Origin: Azorinus chamasolen
Lineage: Eukaryota > Mollusca > Bivalvia > Cardiida > Solecurtidae
Direction of reading: 5' to 3'
NCBI GenBank assembly: GCA_963576725.1
Contig: OY755238.1
Location: 30,089,201-30,153,200 of the forward strand
Length of the DNA: 64,000 nt
Shown: positions 37,773-47,633 of the stretch, one piece after another
How the letters are laid out: every line of letters begins with the position of its first letter
How positions within the stretch are numbered: the stretch's first letter is position 1
Position numbers and translations under genes: made by a program
Notes under the pieces: generated by a model
The model's input: only the letters and a program-made list of their open reading frames with translations
Told to the model about the DNA's origin: nothing
Databases searched by the model: none

Positions 37773-37973
37773 CGTAATACTGTGATTAAATGGGTTTTAT
37801 GTCATTCTTGTCAAGTTATTAAGTGAAATCGGTAAAACTAATCAAAATTAAACGCAACTTAATAATTACACATGGAAGACGTAAGACCTGTTACACAATA
37901 TTCATTTTTTTCAAAACTGTTTAACCCTTTCCCTGTTTATTATTCGTGCAAGATAAAATGAATATTTATTAGC

Positions 37974-38203
37974 TTAACCCATTTGCGCCCACGATCCCAT
38001 ATATGGGGCGTAGGCAAACAGTGTAGACTCTGATCTGACGCCGCATTATGTGGCGTCTGATCAGAGTCTATACTGTTTTTGACAGGAAATTCAATATAAA
38101 ACAAAACAAAAATGGCAAAATACAGACCAGACATCCCTTAGATAAAAAATGGACTACTCCTATATATAAGCATGGAAGAATGCACTGGGAGCAAATGGGT
38201 TAA
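37974..38203 (+). mobile_element. family I TTAA MITE, 230 bp
   Basis: TTAACCCATTTGCGCCCA to TGGGAGCAAATGGGTTAA. The hairpin at about 38014-38078 is GCAAACAGTGTAGACTCTGA with loop CGCCGCATTATGTGGCG. The family also has CCCATATATGGGGCG next to the hairpin. Its insertion into A duplicates TTAA (AGC-TTAA ... TTAA-TTTG). Confidence 0.88.
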
Positions 38204-38508
38204 TTTGTATAATGGCATATGTACACAGGATTTGTTTGTAATAGTAAAAACTATAGAGTCAAATCTATTTTATCCAGTCACCAGGCTTCTCTAGTGACAT
38301 AATAAAGGGGGTGCAAATAAACTTAGGTTTATTAGGTTACTTCCGGTAGTAGAAGGTTTATTAGGTTAGTAGATAGGCGTAATGATTCTATAACCATGGA
38401 ACTATTTTAGTTTTCTGTAAATATGCATAAACATGTTGATGGAATAGATCTAACATATCTATTTGGTCACCAAAAGAATTATTCAAATGAGAAAAAATAA
38501 AAATAATT

Positions 38509-38604
38509 GGCTACAGCTGGATTCGAACCTGCGCCTGATCCTACAAAAACTAATTCTAATCACTCTAGAGACGTCGCCCTTACCGATTACGCCACTGAGG
38601 CCAC
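38509..38604 (-). ncRNA. tRNA-like sequence (SINE head or tRNA pseudogene)
   Basis: On the minus strand an A-box-like AGTGGCGTAATCGG (38583-38596) is followed 54 bp on by a perfect B box GGTTCGAATCC (38519-38529). The acceptor ends pair only partly (about five of seven) and the T stem has one mismatch, so an intact functional tRNA is unlikely. Pol III transcription remains possible. Confidence 0.5.
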
Positions 38605-39140
38605 ATACAAAATGACGTTGATTTATCAGTTTTATTAATTTAATCCACCGCTGGCAAAACCCGTTTTTGATAAAATCAAACCTGGAAGCAAAGATTGACA
38701 GATAAATAGTAAATGTTTTCTTTTCACTCTCATGATAATTTGATTGATAAACTCTTACAGGGGTGGTGATAGTCATAAACCTAAATATAGCCTGTTCAGT
38801 TCCATCGATTTATGAGTGACGTTAGGTCTATCTAAAAATAGAAACCGAGACTACGTACAACTCGAATTTGACCAAAGAATATAATCATGTCTGTTTGAAA
38901 TAACTTATCGACCCTCAATTCAAATAATCTTATTTTTCAAATTCAACCACGTTTTCCTTCCAATAATGCAAGTATCGAAACTATATTCCTCTGCGGTAGC
39001 TCATTAGATCTATTTACGTCTAAATGGAAGTGAAAAGGGAGGGATCCGTTGATCGAAAAACTGCATTTTCAATGTAAATTATTTCAAGAGTGTTATGAGT
39101 CTATAAAAAAAGACATTTAACTATATTGACTGGATAAATC

Positions 39141-39279
39141 GAATAATAGGTTAGTGCCGTAGATGGGACGCCTTTATCCGACTCGGAGAGAAAACAGTTG
39201 AGGCTCGGCAAGCCTCGCCTCAACGTTTTCTCCCCTCGTCGGATAAAGGCGTCCCATCTACGGCACTAACCTATTATTC
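39141..39279. repeat. palindrome L, 139 bp
   Basis: GAATAATAGGTTAGTGCCGT mirrors its complement at the right end; the arms pair through AGATGGGACGCCTTTATCCG to the centre AGGCTCGGCAAGCCT. Only a few mismatches, near the centre, are seen. It is GC-richer than its flanks, and only one copy is seen. Confidence 0.85.
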
Positions 39280-39603
39280 TCTATATATAAACAATAATAG
39301 CAGATCCTGATCAAACAGCTCCTATTGGAGTAATCTAATCTTGGTATACTCCTTTTGCAAATGCGTGAAAATGCGTCTATATGAGGGAAAGAGTTAATTT
39401 ATAAGGGTCATGGATGCTTTTATGGATGACTGTAAAGACGAATTTGTCTTAAGTAACATTATATTGACTAGACTTAGTTAAGCCTTTCGATATCGATAAC
39501 TGGCCTTATTTCATTGGTCGCTTAAATATAGACAACTTGACTTATTTCAATGTACGCTTAAAATGGTTTCACTGTTCATATAAGCAATATAATTTATTAT
39601 CCA

Positions 39604-39795
39604 TTACTCGTTAATAGCGACGTGGCTCGCATTTGCAAACACACAGTTTGGATCCAGATCAGACATCGTGTAACTCGTTGTCTCATCAGGATCCAATCTG
39701 TTTGACACTCGGTCAATAGTTTCGCAAAAGCTTGATCAAATCGGAAGCAGTCCAAATTGGAACAGCCATTTTTGTTCATATCGGGTAAAGGTTAA
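39604..39795 (+). mobile_element. family B MITE
   Basis: ATTACTCGTTAATAGCGACG precedes the hairpin at 39635-39704 (CAAACACACAGTTTGGATCC; right arm ATCAGGATCCAATCTGTTTG; diverged loop). The long side GACACTCGGTCAATAGTTTC ends GGGTAAAGGTTAA. Confidence 0.7.
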
Positions 39796-39847
39796 TGTCA
39801 CGTTATAATGTCATATTTTATTTTAATTATTATTGTGTTTCTTTTTG

Positions 39848-40057
39848 TACAGTATAACATGTCTTCAGCGGCTATCAAAAAGATGTCTGATTATGGGTCT
39901 GCAAAGTAGGTGGTACCTGAATGCATGTCAAAAGTAATGCAGAAAGCCCCCGCATGAGCTTTCTGCATTACTTTTGTCATGCATTAAGCAACCACCTGCT
40001 TTTAAAGACTCACGTGTTCAATAAATTAATGACCGATTAAGACAGGTTATACTGTTA
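39848..40057. mobile_element. family C pogo-like MITE
   Basis: TA-CAGTATAACATGTCTTC to GACAGGTTATACTGTTA. The hairpin at 39907-39998 is AGGTGGTACCTGAATGCATG with loop GCCCCCGCATGAGC. Confidence 0.8.
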
Positions 40058-40139
40058 ACGTGTGAACAAATGTCTCCCCATGTGGTTACATGTACACTGT
40101 AATGTTTTATTACGATCCCATGGATTGCAAATTGATTTA

Positions 40140-40330
40140 CTCTTTATATGCTTAAAACAGATCCGCTTAATCTCTGATTGCTGAAATTGTAACTGACTTT
40201 CGATCAGGCTTTTGAGAAACTGTTAATCGAGTTTCAAACAGCTTGGATCCTGATGAGACGCCGTGTTACTCGGCGTCTCATCTGGATCCAACTTGTTTGC
40301 TCAAACTAATCAAGGCGGGCTTAGCATAGC
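40140..40330 (-). mobile_element. family B MITE, reverse
   Basis: TTTTGAGAAACTGTTAATCG precedes the hairpin at 40235-40299 (CAAACAGCTTGGATCCTGAT, right arm ATCTGGATCCAACTTG). Position 18 differs between the arms with the usual polarity. Confidence 0.7.
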
Positions 40331-40458
40331 AATAATTAAGATATGTGTTTTTAAAGCTTTTATCCACCATGTCCCGTCGCCTGCAAACTGTATCGTCTAC
40401 TTCCAACTGTCATTCTTTAATTTTCTTCCTTTTTGTTTCAGAATGATAATCACACTTT

Positions 40459-40525
40459 CAAACAATCATGATCCTGATAAGATATTGACTTATTCGACGT
40501 CGCATCTGGATCCCAACTGGGTCAA
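40459..40525. repeat. diverged B hairpin
   Basis: CAAACAATCATGATCCTGAT pairs with CATCTGGATCCCAACTG; the loop is ATATTGACTTATTCGACGT. Confidence 0.5.
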
Positions 40526-40779
40526 CCGGGGCCAAGTATTCGGCAATAATAGCAAAAGAGAATCAAAGATTAGCAATATCAGCATTAATACAATCTGACA
40601 GTTTTTTCATACACACTTTTAACATTTTAATTACATACTTTGATAGCTAATTTAGTATTCAATAATTCATCAAATCCATAGAAGTAGCATCCCCCACAAG
40701 CTCGTAAATATCTCACACGTTCTCAAAAAATGATTTAAGTTCTTTAACCTTTTCATTGCTCTGAAAAAAAAATGATGTC

Positions 40780-40955
40780 AGCTCAGATTTGGATCTGGGG
40801 GCAATATTGATTTATTTCGATTCGATCAAGATTCTGAGAAACTATTGAGCGAGTGTCAAACAGCTTGGATCCTGATGAGGCGCCGAGTAACTCGGCGTCT
40901 CATCTGGATCCAAACCGTTTGCTAATGCAATTCAAATCACGGGATAGCGGGATAA
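40780..40955 (-). mobile_element. family B MITE, reverse
   Basis: AGATTTGGATCTGGGGGCAA and ACTATTGAGCGAGTGTC precede the hairpin at 40857-40921 (CAAACAGCTTGGATCCTGAT, loop CGCCGAGTAACTCGGCG, right arm ATCTGGATCCAAACCG). Confidence 0.75.
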
Positions 40956-41091
40956 TTATGGATTAATGAAAGCAGTTTATGTCATTTATGTTTGACATCA
41001 TCTGTCATCACCCACACTTTTGGTTTGATTTATATTATCAAATGATAATTTGGATTCCACAATTAATTTTCTGCCAATGGCGAATCTGCTA

Positions 41092-41297
41092 TAGTAAAAC
41101 CTCTCTATAACGGTCACTAAATTGTGTTAATTAGTTGGTATTTAGGGCAGGTGGCTGCTTAAAGCAAGGTGAAAGTAGAACAGAACGCTCCTATAAGAGC
41201 GTTCTGTTTTACTTTCACCTTGCTTTAAGCAGCCACCTATCTTTAACACAAAATACTTGATGTAATTTAGTGGTCGTTATATACAGGTTTTACTGTA
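41092..41297. mobile_element. family C2 pogo-like MITE, intact
   Basis: TA-TAGTAAAACCTCTCTATAA mirrors TTATATACAGGTTTTACTG-TA, with extended inner repeats CGGTCACTAAATT / AATTTAGTGGTCG. The hairpin at 41149-41238 is CAGGTGGCTGCTTAAAGCAA with loop CGCTCCTATAAGAGCG. Confidence 0.88.
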
Positions 41298-41306
41298 TTA
41301 CCAATG

Positions 41307-41565
41307 CAAACAGTTTGGATCCAGATGGGACTCTGTGTTATCCGGCGTCTCATCAGAATCCAAACTGGTTTATCATATGATTGATAAAGCAATATGGGAG
41401 AAAAAATACTGAAATTGAAGAAGGCGGCATATGTTGCAGACAACGTTGTTTGACAGAATTACATTAAGTAGGCTTTAAGCTATCCATTTATGATAACTAA
41501 TGCAAACAGAGCCCTTATGAAGACGTCGGGTAACTCGGTGTCTTATCAGGATCCAAACTATTTGA
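41307..41565. repeat. two diverged B hairpins
   Basis: 41307-41373 (GCAAACAGTTTGGATCCAGA, right arm CTCATCAGAATCCAAACTG) and about 41502-41565 (GCAAACAGAGCCCTTATGAA, right arm TTATCAGGATCCAAAC). Confidence 0.55.
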
Positions 41566-41731
41566 TAACTTGATCGTGATTATTAGAAATGTTTATCACC
41601 TTTATACGATTACATGTACAACATGGAACATACAAAAATACATGTACATTGTATGCTTTACAAATTCAATTTTATTCACATTCCAACCCTTATCCTGCTA
41701 CAACTTGAAATATCCCCAAACTTTAATCTGC

Positions 41732-41961
41732 TTAACCCATTCCCTCATAGACTATGTTTGGATCCAACCACTTTAAATAAATCTACCGAAAAGGAGCATT
41801 AACTAGAGAAAAGGAAAAGCAAATAGAGTTTTGTAGTTTGGAACCATTGTGATAATAGAGCATTTGCTCCTATAGGAGCAAATGCTCTATTTATCACAAT
41901 GGGTTCAACATGTGATTTTTACAGAGGCGTAGAAAGGCGTATTTATGGAAGAAACGGTTAA
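41732..41961 (-). mobile_element. family D TTAA MITE
   Basis: TTAACCCATTCCCTCATAG to GGAAGAAACGGTTAA, 230 bp. The hairpin at 41840-41907 is near-perfect with loop TGCTCCTATAGGAGCA. Confidence 0.85.
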
Positions 41962-41974
41962 ATATTTACATACG

Positions 41975-42122
41975 TTCGACTCGCTAAAACATTTAAGAAA
42001 ACTATTGATCGAGTAGCAAACAGCTTGGATCCTGATGAGATGCCAAGTTACTCGTCGTCTCATCTGGATCCAAGCTTTTTTTGCAAATGCGAATCAAGTC
42101 ACGATTAGTAGGTGAAGGGTTA
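41975..42122 (-). mobile_element. family B MITE, reverse
   Basis: CTATTGATCGAGTAGC precedes the hairpin at 42017-42083 (CAAACAGCTTGGATCCTGAT, right arm ATCTGGATCCAAGC). The right end is ATTAGTAGGTGAAGGGTTAA. Confidence 0.7.
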
Positions 42123-42760
42123 ACACACGCACCAATAGCGAGGGTAACGTGTAATGATGTTGATACTACAATCATCGGGAAGAACTTTCATTACAAATAC
42201 TACATGTATGGATCCTGATCAGGCGGGGATTACTCCGAATTTTAGTAGTTCCCAAACTGTGTGACACTGTTGTGGCAATTTGTCAACAGAAATGCAAGAA
42301 AACATTGCATTGTCCATATTATACAATTTGTCTGCAGATCTTTTAACACTTGGCCTAATAGTCAACGAATATCAAGACGGCTTCTTCTTGGGGGATGGAC
42401 GGACGGACATATGGACGAACGAACTCGACCTGACCGACATAACCCGGCCAGACTATAGACTAGACAAGACCAGACAAGACCAGACAGAACTGATCTATAA
42501 AGTGGCTCAAAAATATTACTGAGGAACGGAGAGACTGCTAGATATACTTGTATGGTTTAACCGTAAAATGCCTCTTCTTTTAAAAGTATATAAAAGACGT
42601 TTTATATGGCTCGAATGTTTCTACGGGATGGATAACAAAACGTAATCCATACGTGTTTTAATATTTTGTTTCTATTTTTTTTTTACAACTAATATATCAT
42701 GTACCACGCAATTAAATTTTAACTGAGCGAGAACCGATCAAATAAGACATTTGCAACAGT
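42123..42760. other. unassigned; includes a GAC-rich stretch
   Basis: GGATCCTGATCAGGCGGGGA near 42209 is a B-like arm. At 42390-42500 short overlapping repeats such as GGACGGACGGAC and AGACAAGACCAGACAAGACC occur. No gene was seen. Confidence 0.4.
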
Positions 42761-42761
42761 C

Positions 42762-42868
42762 ATAAAGGAGCTTTCTGCATGACTTTCAACCTGCATTAAG
42801 CAGACACCTGTCTAAATGTATCTAAACTCTTTTTTATTAGAATTCCTGTTTAGAGTGGTTTTACTGTA
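42762..42868. mobile_element. right half of a family C MITE
   Basis: Begins at the hairpin tip (AAGGAGCTTTCTGCATGACT) and runs to TTTAGAGTGGTTTTACTG-TA; the left half is absent. The break is at the hairpin centre, the mirror case of 9825-9930. Confidence 0.65.
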
Positions 42869-42869
42869 C

Positions 42870-43275
42870 TTGCGTTTTCGCGACTTAGCACACAGAGCAG
42901 AGCCAGATCAGATGTCTTATGTAGGGGTCGTTCAATCAGGGTTTACTCTGTTTGCTTATGGAATTATAAACAGTATAACCTTATTAAACGGCCACAAAAA
43001 GTCTAAGTATGGGTGTGTAAGGCAATAGAAGCCTAATGATGGTCAATAGTAATGCAAAAAGCTCCTATAGGAGCTTTCTGCATCACTTTTCCCCGCAATT
43101 AAGCAACCACCTTTATTTAAGACTCGTATGTTCAATAAATGAATAAACAGATTCTTCTGTAGGCTGGATTGTTCGGTTTCTGTCCTGATCAAAAGTTGTT
43201 ATGCCCATATATGCCAGAATAAAAACTAATTAATATTAAATGACATCATTATTTCTTACATAAATTTGAACGGAT
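42870..43275 (+). mobile_element. family A MITE interrupted by a C element
   Basis: The hairpin ACACAGAGCAGAGCCAGATC with right arm TCAGGGTTTACTCTGTTTGC is at about 42888-42957. A long-side sequence is broken after GGAATTATAA and resumes at about 43144 with CAGATTCTTCTGTAGG and TAATATTAAATGACATCATT. Confidence 0.6.
42973..43143. mobile_element. family C MITE inside family A
   Basis: CAGTATAACCTTATTAAACG starts it. The hairpin GAAGCCTAATGATGGTCAAT, loop GCTCCTATAGGAGC, right arm GCAATTAAGCAACCACC follows. The right pogo end is missing after GTTCAATAAATGAAT. Confidence 0.6.
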
Positions 43276-43439
43276 CCAGGTAGGAAACTTTCCACAGAAG
43301 TTTCTCACTTGGTTCAGTTCTATTTGATACTTTGTTTATGTAGTGTATATAATTATGCTGATTTCATTTTGCGTTATTGAAATGGTTTACCGTAATATCT
43401 GCATTGGACACGTTGCTTATTATGTTCTGTGATTGTTAT

Positions 43440-43600
43440 TTTTGCATATAAATGTATGAAATGTACTTATTAACAAGGCTCAGGAGCCATTAGGCTAATC
43501 GAGCTACCCTCATTCAATTAAGTATTGTAGCATTCATTCAATAATTTAGATTAATTGGGTTTCTCTCAAGCTTTCCATTCATTCATTCAATTCGTAATAA
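43440..43600 (+). repeat. non-LTR-like 3' tail with ATTC microsatellite
   Basis: GGCTCAGGAGCCATTAGGCT, AATCGAGCTACCCTCATTC and a run of ATTCATTC parallel the tail at 44130. Short tetranucleotide tails of this kind end many non-LTR retrotransposons. No ORF is attached. Confidence 0.4.
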
Positions 43601-43606
43601 ACCTTG

Positions 43607-43672
43607 TTCAAACAGTTTGGATGAGACGTTGAATAACTCAACGCCTCATCAGATTCAATTAGTTTACACTCT
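43607..43672. repeat. diverged B hairpin
   Basis: CAAACAGTTTGGATGAGACG pairs with CGCCTCATCAGATTC around TTGAATAACTCAA. Confidence 0.5.
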
Positions 43673-43925
43673 AACTGCATTTTTTTGTTAATTTTGAAGC
43701 AGATGACATTTTATTTTAACTAAAACTTAGCAAAAATATTTTCTCGTATTATAGTAATGACAGCGTGGGTAAATGACGTCACAAATATGTGGTTTTAATA
43801 GCGCGTGCATTCATCCACCTGAATCGGGGTCAAATGTCATTTATGCATTTCATTTGTGCAACAGTTAAGTTAGATCTAGCTTTATACTTACTATTTGGAT
43901 GCTAGTGGCAAATCAAAACTATGAT
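43673..43925. other. unassigned
   Basis: AGCAGATGACATTTTATTTT recalls the B/F long side; nothing else was recognised. Confidence 0.3.
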
Positions 43926-43928
43926 AAC

Positions 43929-43995
43929 AGATTGGATCCAGATAAGACGCCAAGTTACTCGACGTTTTATAAGGATCCAACTGCGTGTCCTTGAA
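43929..43995. repeat. diverged B hairpin
   Basis: CAGATTGGATCCAGATAAGA pairs with TTTATAAGGATCCAACTG around CGCCAAGTTACTCGACG. Confidence 0.5.
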
Positions 43996-44129
43996 GAATA
44001 TATCTACAATTTGAAGCAGACAACAATTTTTAATTATACAGACCCAACATTACTTAGCGAGCAATGAGTTTGTTTCTGAACATTGATTTCTTGTGCGTAT
44101 ATATATCTGTGTTTTTACTGTTTTGTATT

Positions 44130-44262
44130 TTGTATAAAATGCTTTTGTTTGAGGGCCTCAAGGTAGATTAGTCATTATGACTAATTGAGCCACCCGCGTT
44201 AAATAAAGTCTTTCATTCATTCATTCATTGATTCATTCATTCATTTCAATATTCATGCCGTG
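44130..44262 (+). repeat. non-LTR-like 3' tail with CATT microsatellite
   Basis: GAGGGCCTCAAGGTAGATTA, GTCATTATGACTAATTGAGC and (CATT)n to 44250. Similar in plan to 43440-43600. Confidence 0.45.
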
Positions 44263-44740
44263 AAGGGTTTTAAATCATTACGTTATAGACGTCATAAAAT
44301 GATGATGTTATCCAATTAATATTTCACTCCTGGTAATTGCATAACTATAGCAATAAGGTACTTGGCAAATCTGCTATGATTGATACAATAACTTTAAACC
44401 CTTATGTGTCATCGACGTTTGGAAATAGTTTGAATTCACATGGGGCTCGTTACTTAAGATATTAAGTGGTTTTATTAATATAAAACTGAATGCACATTCA
44501 TGTAAGAGCCGCTTTTGGATACTCTGTTAGCATTGATTCTCCTAAATAATGATTCTTGGAATATTTTGTTGAAACGGGCCAGGCAATTAATCAACTAATG
44601 GAGGCAACAATTGTTTCTTTTTAGTAATTACGTACAAAACGTGTAAATGATAAAATATATCCATGACGTCAGCTTTCTACTGTGAAATACATTAGGATCT
44701 CACTAATGAGATCACATCACTTGTTGACATAAGAGTCGGG
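44263..44740. other. unassigned AT-rich sequence
   Basis: Nothing recognised. Confidence 0.4.
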
Positions 44741-44745
44741 AAAAG

Positions 44746-44889
44746 CAGGTGGTTGCTTAATGCAGTGCACAAATAATGCAGAAAGCTCCTATGTGAGCTT
44801 TCTGTATAGTTTTATCCTGTATTAAGCTACCACCTGTTTTAAAATCCAGACTTCTTTTGAACAGGCGTATTAGTGAGACTTTACTGTAT
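44746..44889. mobile_element. family C pogo-like MITE, left end lost
   Basis: The hairpin at 44746-44836 is CAGGTGGTTGCTTAATGCAG with loop GCTCCTATGTGAGC. The right end GTATTAGTGAGACTTTACTG-TA is intact. Confidence 0.7.
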
Positions 44890-44939
44890 AATATATATAA
44901 ATTGAGTGGGGCTGTTAAGCCTTTGCCTGCTATGAAGAT

Positions 44940-45095
44940 GAGGTCTGCTTAAGCTCCGATCTGTTGTCGTCGTCACTGTCTTCCGATTCGTTCAAGTTTT
45001 TGAGAAACTATTGTCCGAGTGTCAAACAGCATCTGGATCCAGCATCTGGATCCAAGCTGTTTGCAAATGTCAGATCGCGCTTAGCAGGCTAAGTA
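44940..45095 (-). mobile_element. family B MITE, reverse, hairpin loop deleted
   Basis: TTTTTGAGAAACTATTGTCC precedes 45022-45062, where CAAACAGCATCTGGATCCAG is followed at once by the right arm CATCTGGATCCAAGCTG. ATCTGGATCCAGC is a short duplication at the join. Confidence 0.65.
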
Positions 45096-45153
45096 GTACA
45101 CTTATGTACATGTTTCATAACTGTCACCTTTTCTAATGATTCAAACATTTACA

Positions 45154-45403
45154 TTAACCCTTTCCCTGTTCTCTATTTAGGCCAAATTACAATACCTACT
45201 GAATATTCATTAACAAAATATGTATAACCAAATATGGAAGGTGGAACATTGTAGACATTTTAGAAAGTAAAGAAACATATCTATCAAATTCTGTTAGCAA
45301 ACAGAGCAGACCCTGATCAGACGGCTCCTCTAGGAGCCGTCTGATCTGGGTCTACTCTGTTTGCAAATGCGTGAAAACACGTTTGTATGAGGGAAAAGGT
45401 TAA
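45154..45403 (-). mobile_element. family A2 TTAA MITE, reference copy, reverse
   Basis: TTAACCCTTTCCCTGTTC to GAGGGAAAAGGTTAA, 250 bp. The hairpin at 45297-45364 is GCAAACAGAGCAGACCCTGA, loop GGCTCCTCTAGGAGCC, right arm GATCTGGGTCTACTCTG. The asymmetry is inverted with the element's orientation. Confidence 0.9.
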
Positions 45404-45525
45404 ACAAAATCAATTTTGTCGTGTTCTTTTCGTGTTACGTAATCCGTTCGGGTGTATAAAATTACGTATTATACAGATGAAGAGTTGACATTAATATGTT
45501 AAAAAGCTCTAAATATCCGATACTG

Positions 45526-45660
45526 ATTGTTTAATACTTATACAGCCAAAGTTCTCAAAACCTAACTTTTAGTAAAGAAGATATATACTTATTGTTTAAT
45601 ACTTATACAGCCAAAATTCTCAAAACCTATCTTGTAGTAAATAAGATATATAATTATTAT
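45526..45660. repeat. tandem duplication of about 71 bp
   Basis: TTGTTTAATACTTATACAGC, TTCTCAAAACCTA and AGATATATA occur twice in the same order (45526 and 45593). Confidence 0.75.
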
Positions 45661-45782
45661 ATATATAATTTTAGGCAAGTTGCTGCTTTTAATGCAGGTT
45701 GAAAGTCATGCACAAACCCACAGATGAGCTTTATGCATGCCTTTCATCCTGCATTACATACATGTAGCTATAGTGTACAGAA

Positions 45783-45950
45783 AAAGACGCGAACCAAAAT
45801 ACTAAAATCGTCATTCTCCACAAAACTGTATACTGTGACCATAAGACGAAGAGACGATTCTGAAGAGCGGTCGCAGTATAGGGTTTGGTGGAGAAGTAAA
45901 GGAACTATTCTAGCAAATTTACACATCGTATCTGAGTCTCTGTATAGTAT
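45783..45950 (-). mobile_element. family G MITE
   Basis: ACTAAAATCGTCATTCTCCA, CAAAACTGTATACTGTGACC, then GAAGAGACGATTCTGAAGAG and TATAGGGTTTGGTGGAGAAG. It ends AAATTTACACATCGTATCTG. Confidence 0.65.
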
Positions 45951-45966
45951 CAACTTGCAAGTTGTC

Positions 45967-46197
45967 TCAACCCATTACCTCATAGGCTATTTTTAGCTCC
46001 AACCTCTTTGAATAAATCTACCGAAAAGGATCATTAACTAGAGAAAAGGAAAATTTTAGAAGTGTGCAGTTTATAACCATTGTGATAAATAGAGCATTTG
46101 CTCCTATAGAAGCAAATGCTCTATTTATCACAATGGTTTCAACAGGTGACTTTTGCAAAGGCATCAAAAAGCTCAATATGAGGGAAATGAGTTTTAA
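45967..46197 (-). mobile_element. family D MITE inside C
   Basis: CTCAACCCATTACCTCATAG to GAGGGAAATGAGTTTTAA. The hairpin at about 46074-46140 has loop GCTCCTATAGAAGC. Its ends are slightly worn (CAACCC, GAGTTTTAA). Confidence 0.75.
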
Positions 46198-46250
46198 AGA
46201 CTGATAATGCTGCTTAATTGAGTGTTCGCATTTCGAGTTATAACTGTAGT

Positions 46251-46521
46251 ACTGATATGATTAGGAAGCTATAGATACAACCATTTTACACTCATATTAA
46301 TTCGCCATTGTAATATAGCATGTTCTTATAATTCTACCTATAAATTATTTACAGAGATTTATCAATTAGATAATTGTTGTGACTATTACATTAACTTTAC
46401 AAGCAAAGTCAGCCGTCATTGCAATACATAAGAGTATAACCAATATCTTTCTTTGATACCTAAAATATATCATGAAAATGATTACTCAGTGAAAAACGAA
46501 TCCAATCGCTTCCTAGATCAC
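46251..46521. other. unassigned AT-rich sequence
   Basis: Nothing recognised. Confidence 0.4.
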
Positions 46522-46990
46522 TTAACCCTTTACTCCATAAATATACGCCTTTCTACCCTGTATTAACCCTTTACTCCATAAATATACGCCTTTCTATCCT
46601 GCATTGACTCTTTACTCTATAAGCAGCGCCTTTCTATCCTGCATTGACTCTTTACTCCATAAGTACGCCTTTCTATCCTGCATTGACTCTTTACTCCATA
46701 AGTAGCGCCTTTCTATCCTGCATTGACTCTTTACTCCATAAGTACGACTTTCTACCCTGTATTGACCCTTTACTCCATAAGTAGCGCCTTTCTATCCTGC
46801 ATTGACTCTTTACTCCATAAGTACGCCTTTCTATCCTGCATTGACTCTTTACTCCATAAGTAGCGCCTTTCTATCCTGCATTGACTCTTTACTCCATAAG
46901 TAAGCCTTTCTACCCTGTATTGACCCGTTACTCTATAAGTACGCCTTTCTACCCTGTATTGACCCTTTACTCTACAAGTCCGCCTTTCTT
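46522..46990 (+). repeat. minisatellite of a MITE end, about 12 units of 39-41 bp
   Basis: Units begin TTAACCCTTTACTCCATAAA or TTGACTCTTTACTCCATAAG and end CGCCTTTCTATCCTGCA. This is the left end of family A (TTAACCCTTTACTCC and ACGCCTTTCTACGCC), and the last unit runs straight into an A element. Unit types with AAGTACGCC and AAGTAGCGCC tend to alternate, suggesting amplification in pairs. Confidence 0.88.
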
Positions 46991-47203
46991 CGCCTTTGCA
47001 AACAGAGTAGACCCAGATCAGAGGTTCCTAGAGGAGCCGTCTGATCAGAGTCTGCTCTGTTTGCTTAATATATGATATGGATAAGATTCTACAATTTCGG
47101 CCATGGCCAAAAATTCCTACATCCATGTGCAATCAGAAAAAATAATCTAATTAATATTCATGACGTCATTTTTTGCGTGAAAATTCATGGAGTAAAGGAT
47201 TAA
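46944..47203 (+). mobile_element. family A MITE at the end of the minisatellite
   Basis: The hairpin at 46998-47064 is GCAAACAGAGTAGACCCAGA, right arm GATCAGAGTCTGCTCTG, loop GGTTCCTAGAGGAGCC. The long side has TTAATATTCATGACGTCATT; the right end is ATGGAGTAAAGGATTAA. Confidence 0.8.
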
Positions 47204-47212
47204 GATTATAAC

Positions 47213-47355
47213 CTCTCTAATGTAACCACATAGTTTATTTACGTAGGAATCTGTCAAAACAAGTAGTTGCTTAATGCAGGACAAAATAGTAACATTTGTG
47301 CTGCATTAAGCTACCACCAGTTTAGAACTATACCTCTTTTGAGTGGTAGCGTGAT
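47213..47355. mobile_element. family C MITE, hairpin loop deleted
   Basis: ATAACCTCTCTAATGTAACC and GAGTGGTAGCGTGATATCAC are worn ends. Arms AAGTAGTTGCTTAATGCAGG and CTGCATTAAGCTACCACC are joined by only ACAAAATAGTAACATTTGTG. Confidence 0.55.
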
Positions 47356-47633
47356 ATCACATCATGGTGGTAACGATATCGATTTGGTTGTGTGATTGTT
47401 TTGCCGGAACTACCTTTTGCAGATTTCCTTTCAGGATACATGTATCACATTTGATATCATCAATTTATTACTGTATTCATACGCAGTTGTCACACTTGTT
47501 TGGTCGTGGACTACTTATATATCCCTCTGTCTGTCGTTCATTTTCCGACTGATTGTTCCATTTAGAATTCATCTTAATGTATATAATTAATATATTAGTC
47601 AACGGATTTTGGTTGATGTCAAAATTACGTGAC
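47356..47633. other. unassigned
   Basis: Overlapping short frames on the + strand (47364-47590) without a recognised domain; no repeat. Confidence 0.35.

Larger units (their letters stand above)
38275..39284. mobile_element. about 1-kb insertion with a tRNA-like sequence and palindrome L
   Basis: Bounded by A sequence on both sides (CAAATCTATTTTAT and AACAATAATAGCAG). It has no ORF of note. GGTTTATTAGGTTA occurs twice near 38325-38370. The mechanism and exact ends are unknown; it may be more than one insertion. Confidence 0.45.
37921..39398 (-). mobile_element. family A TTAA MITE with two insertions
   Basis: TTAACCCTTTCCCTGTTTAT starts it; the I element sits at 37974; A sequence resumes TTTGTATAATGGCATATG; about 1 kb is inserted between roughly 38275 and 39284; then AGCAGATCCTGATCAAACAG and TGAGGGAAAGAGTTAA complete the element. 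Confidence 0.7.
45660..46250. mobile_element. family C MITE containing G and D elements
   Basis: GGCAAGTTGCTGCTTTTAAT and CCTGCATTA are C hairpin arms. G sequence (45783-45950) and a D element (45967-46197) follow, then AAAGACTGATAATGCTGCTT and GAGTTATAACTG-TA finish the C right end. Other C copies have CTGTCTTAAAGACTGAT here, so D sits at that TTAA. Confidence 0.6.

Noticed and set aside
38509..38604. Intact tRNA gene
   Set aside because: Acceptor and T stems have mismatches and the anticodon arm cannot be placed with confidence.
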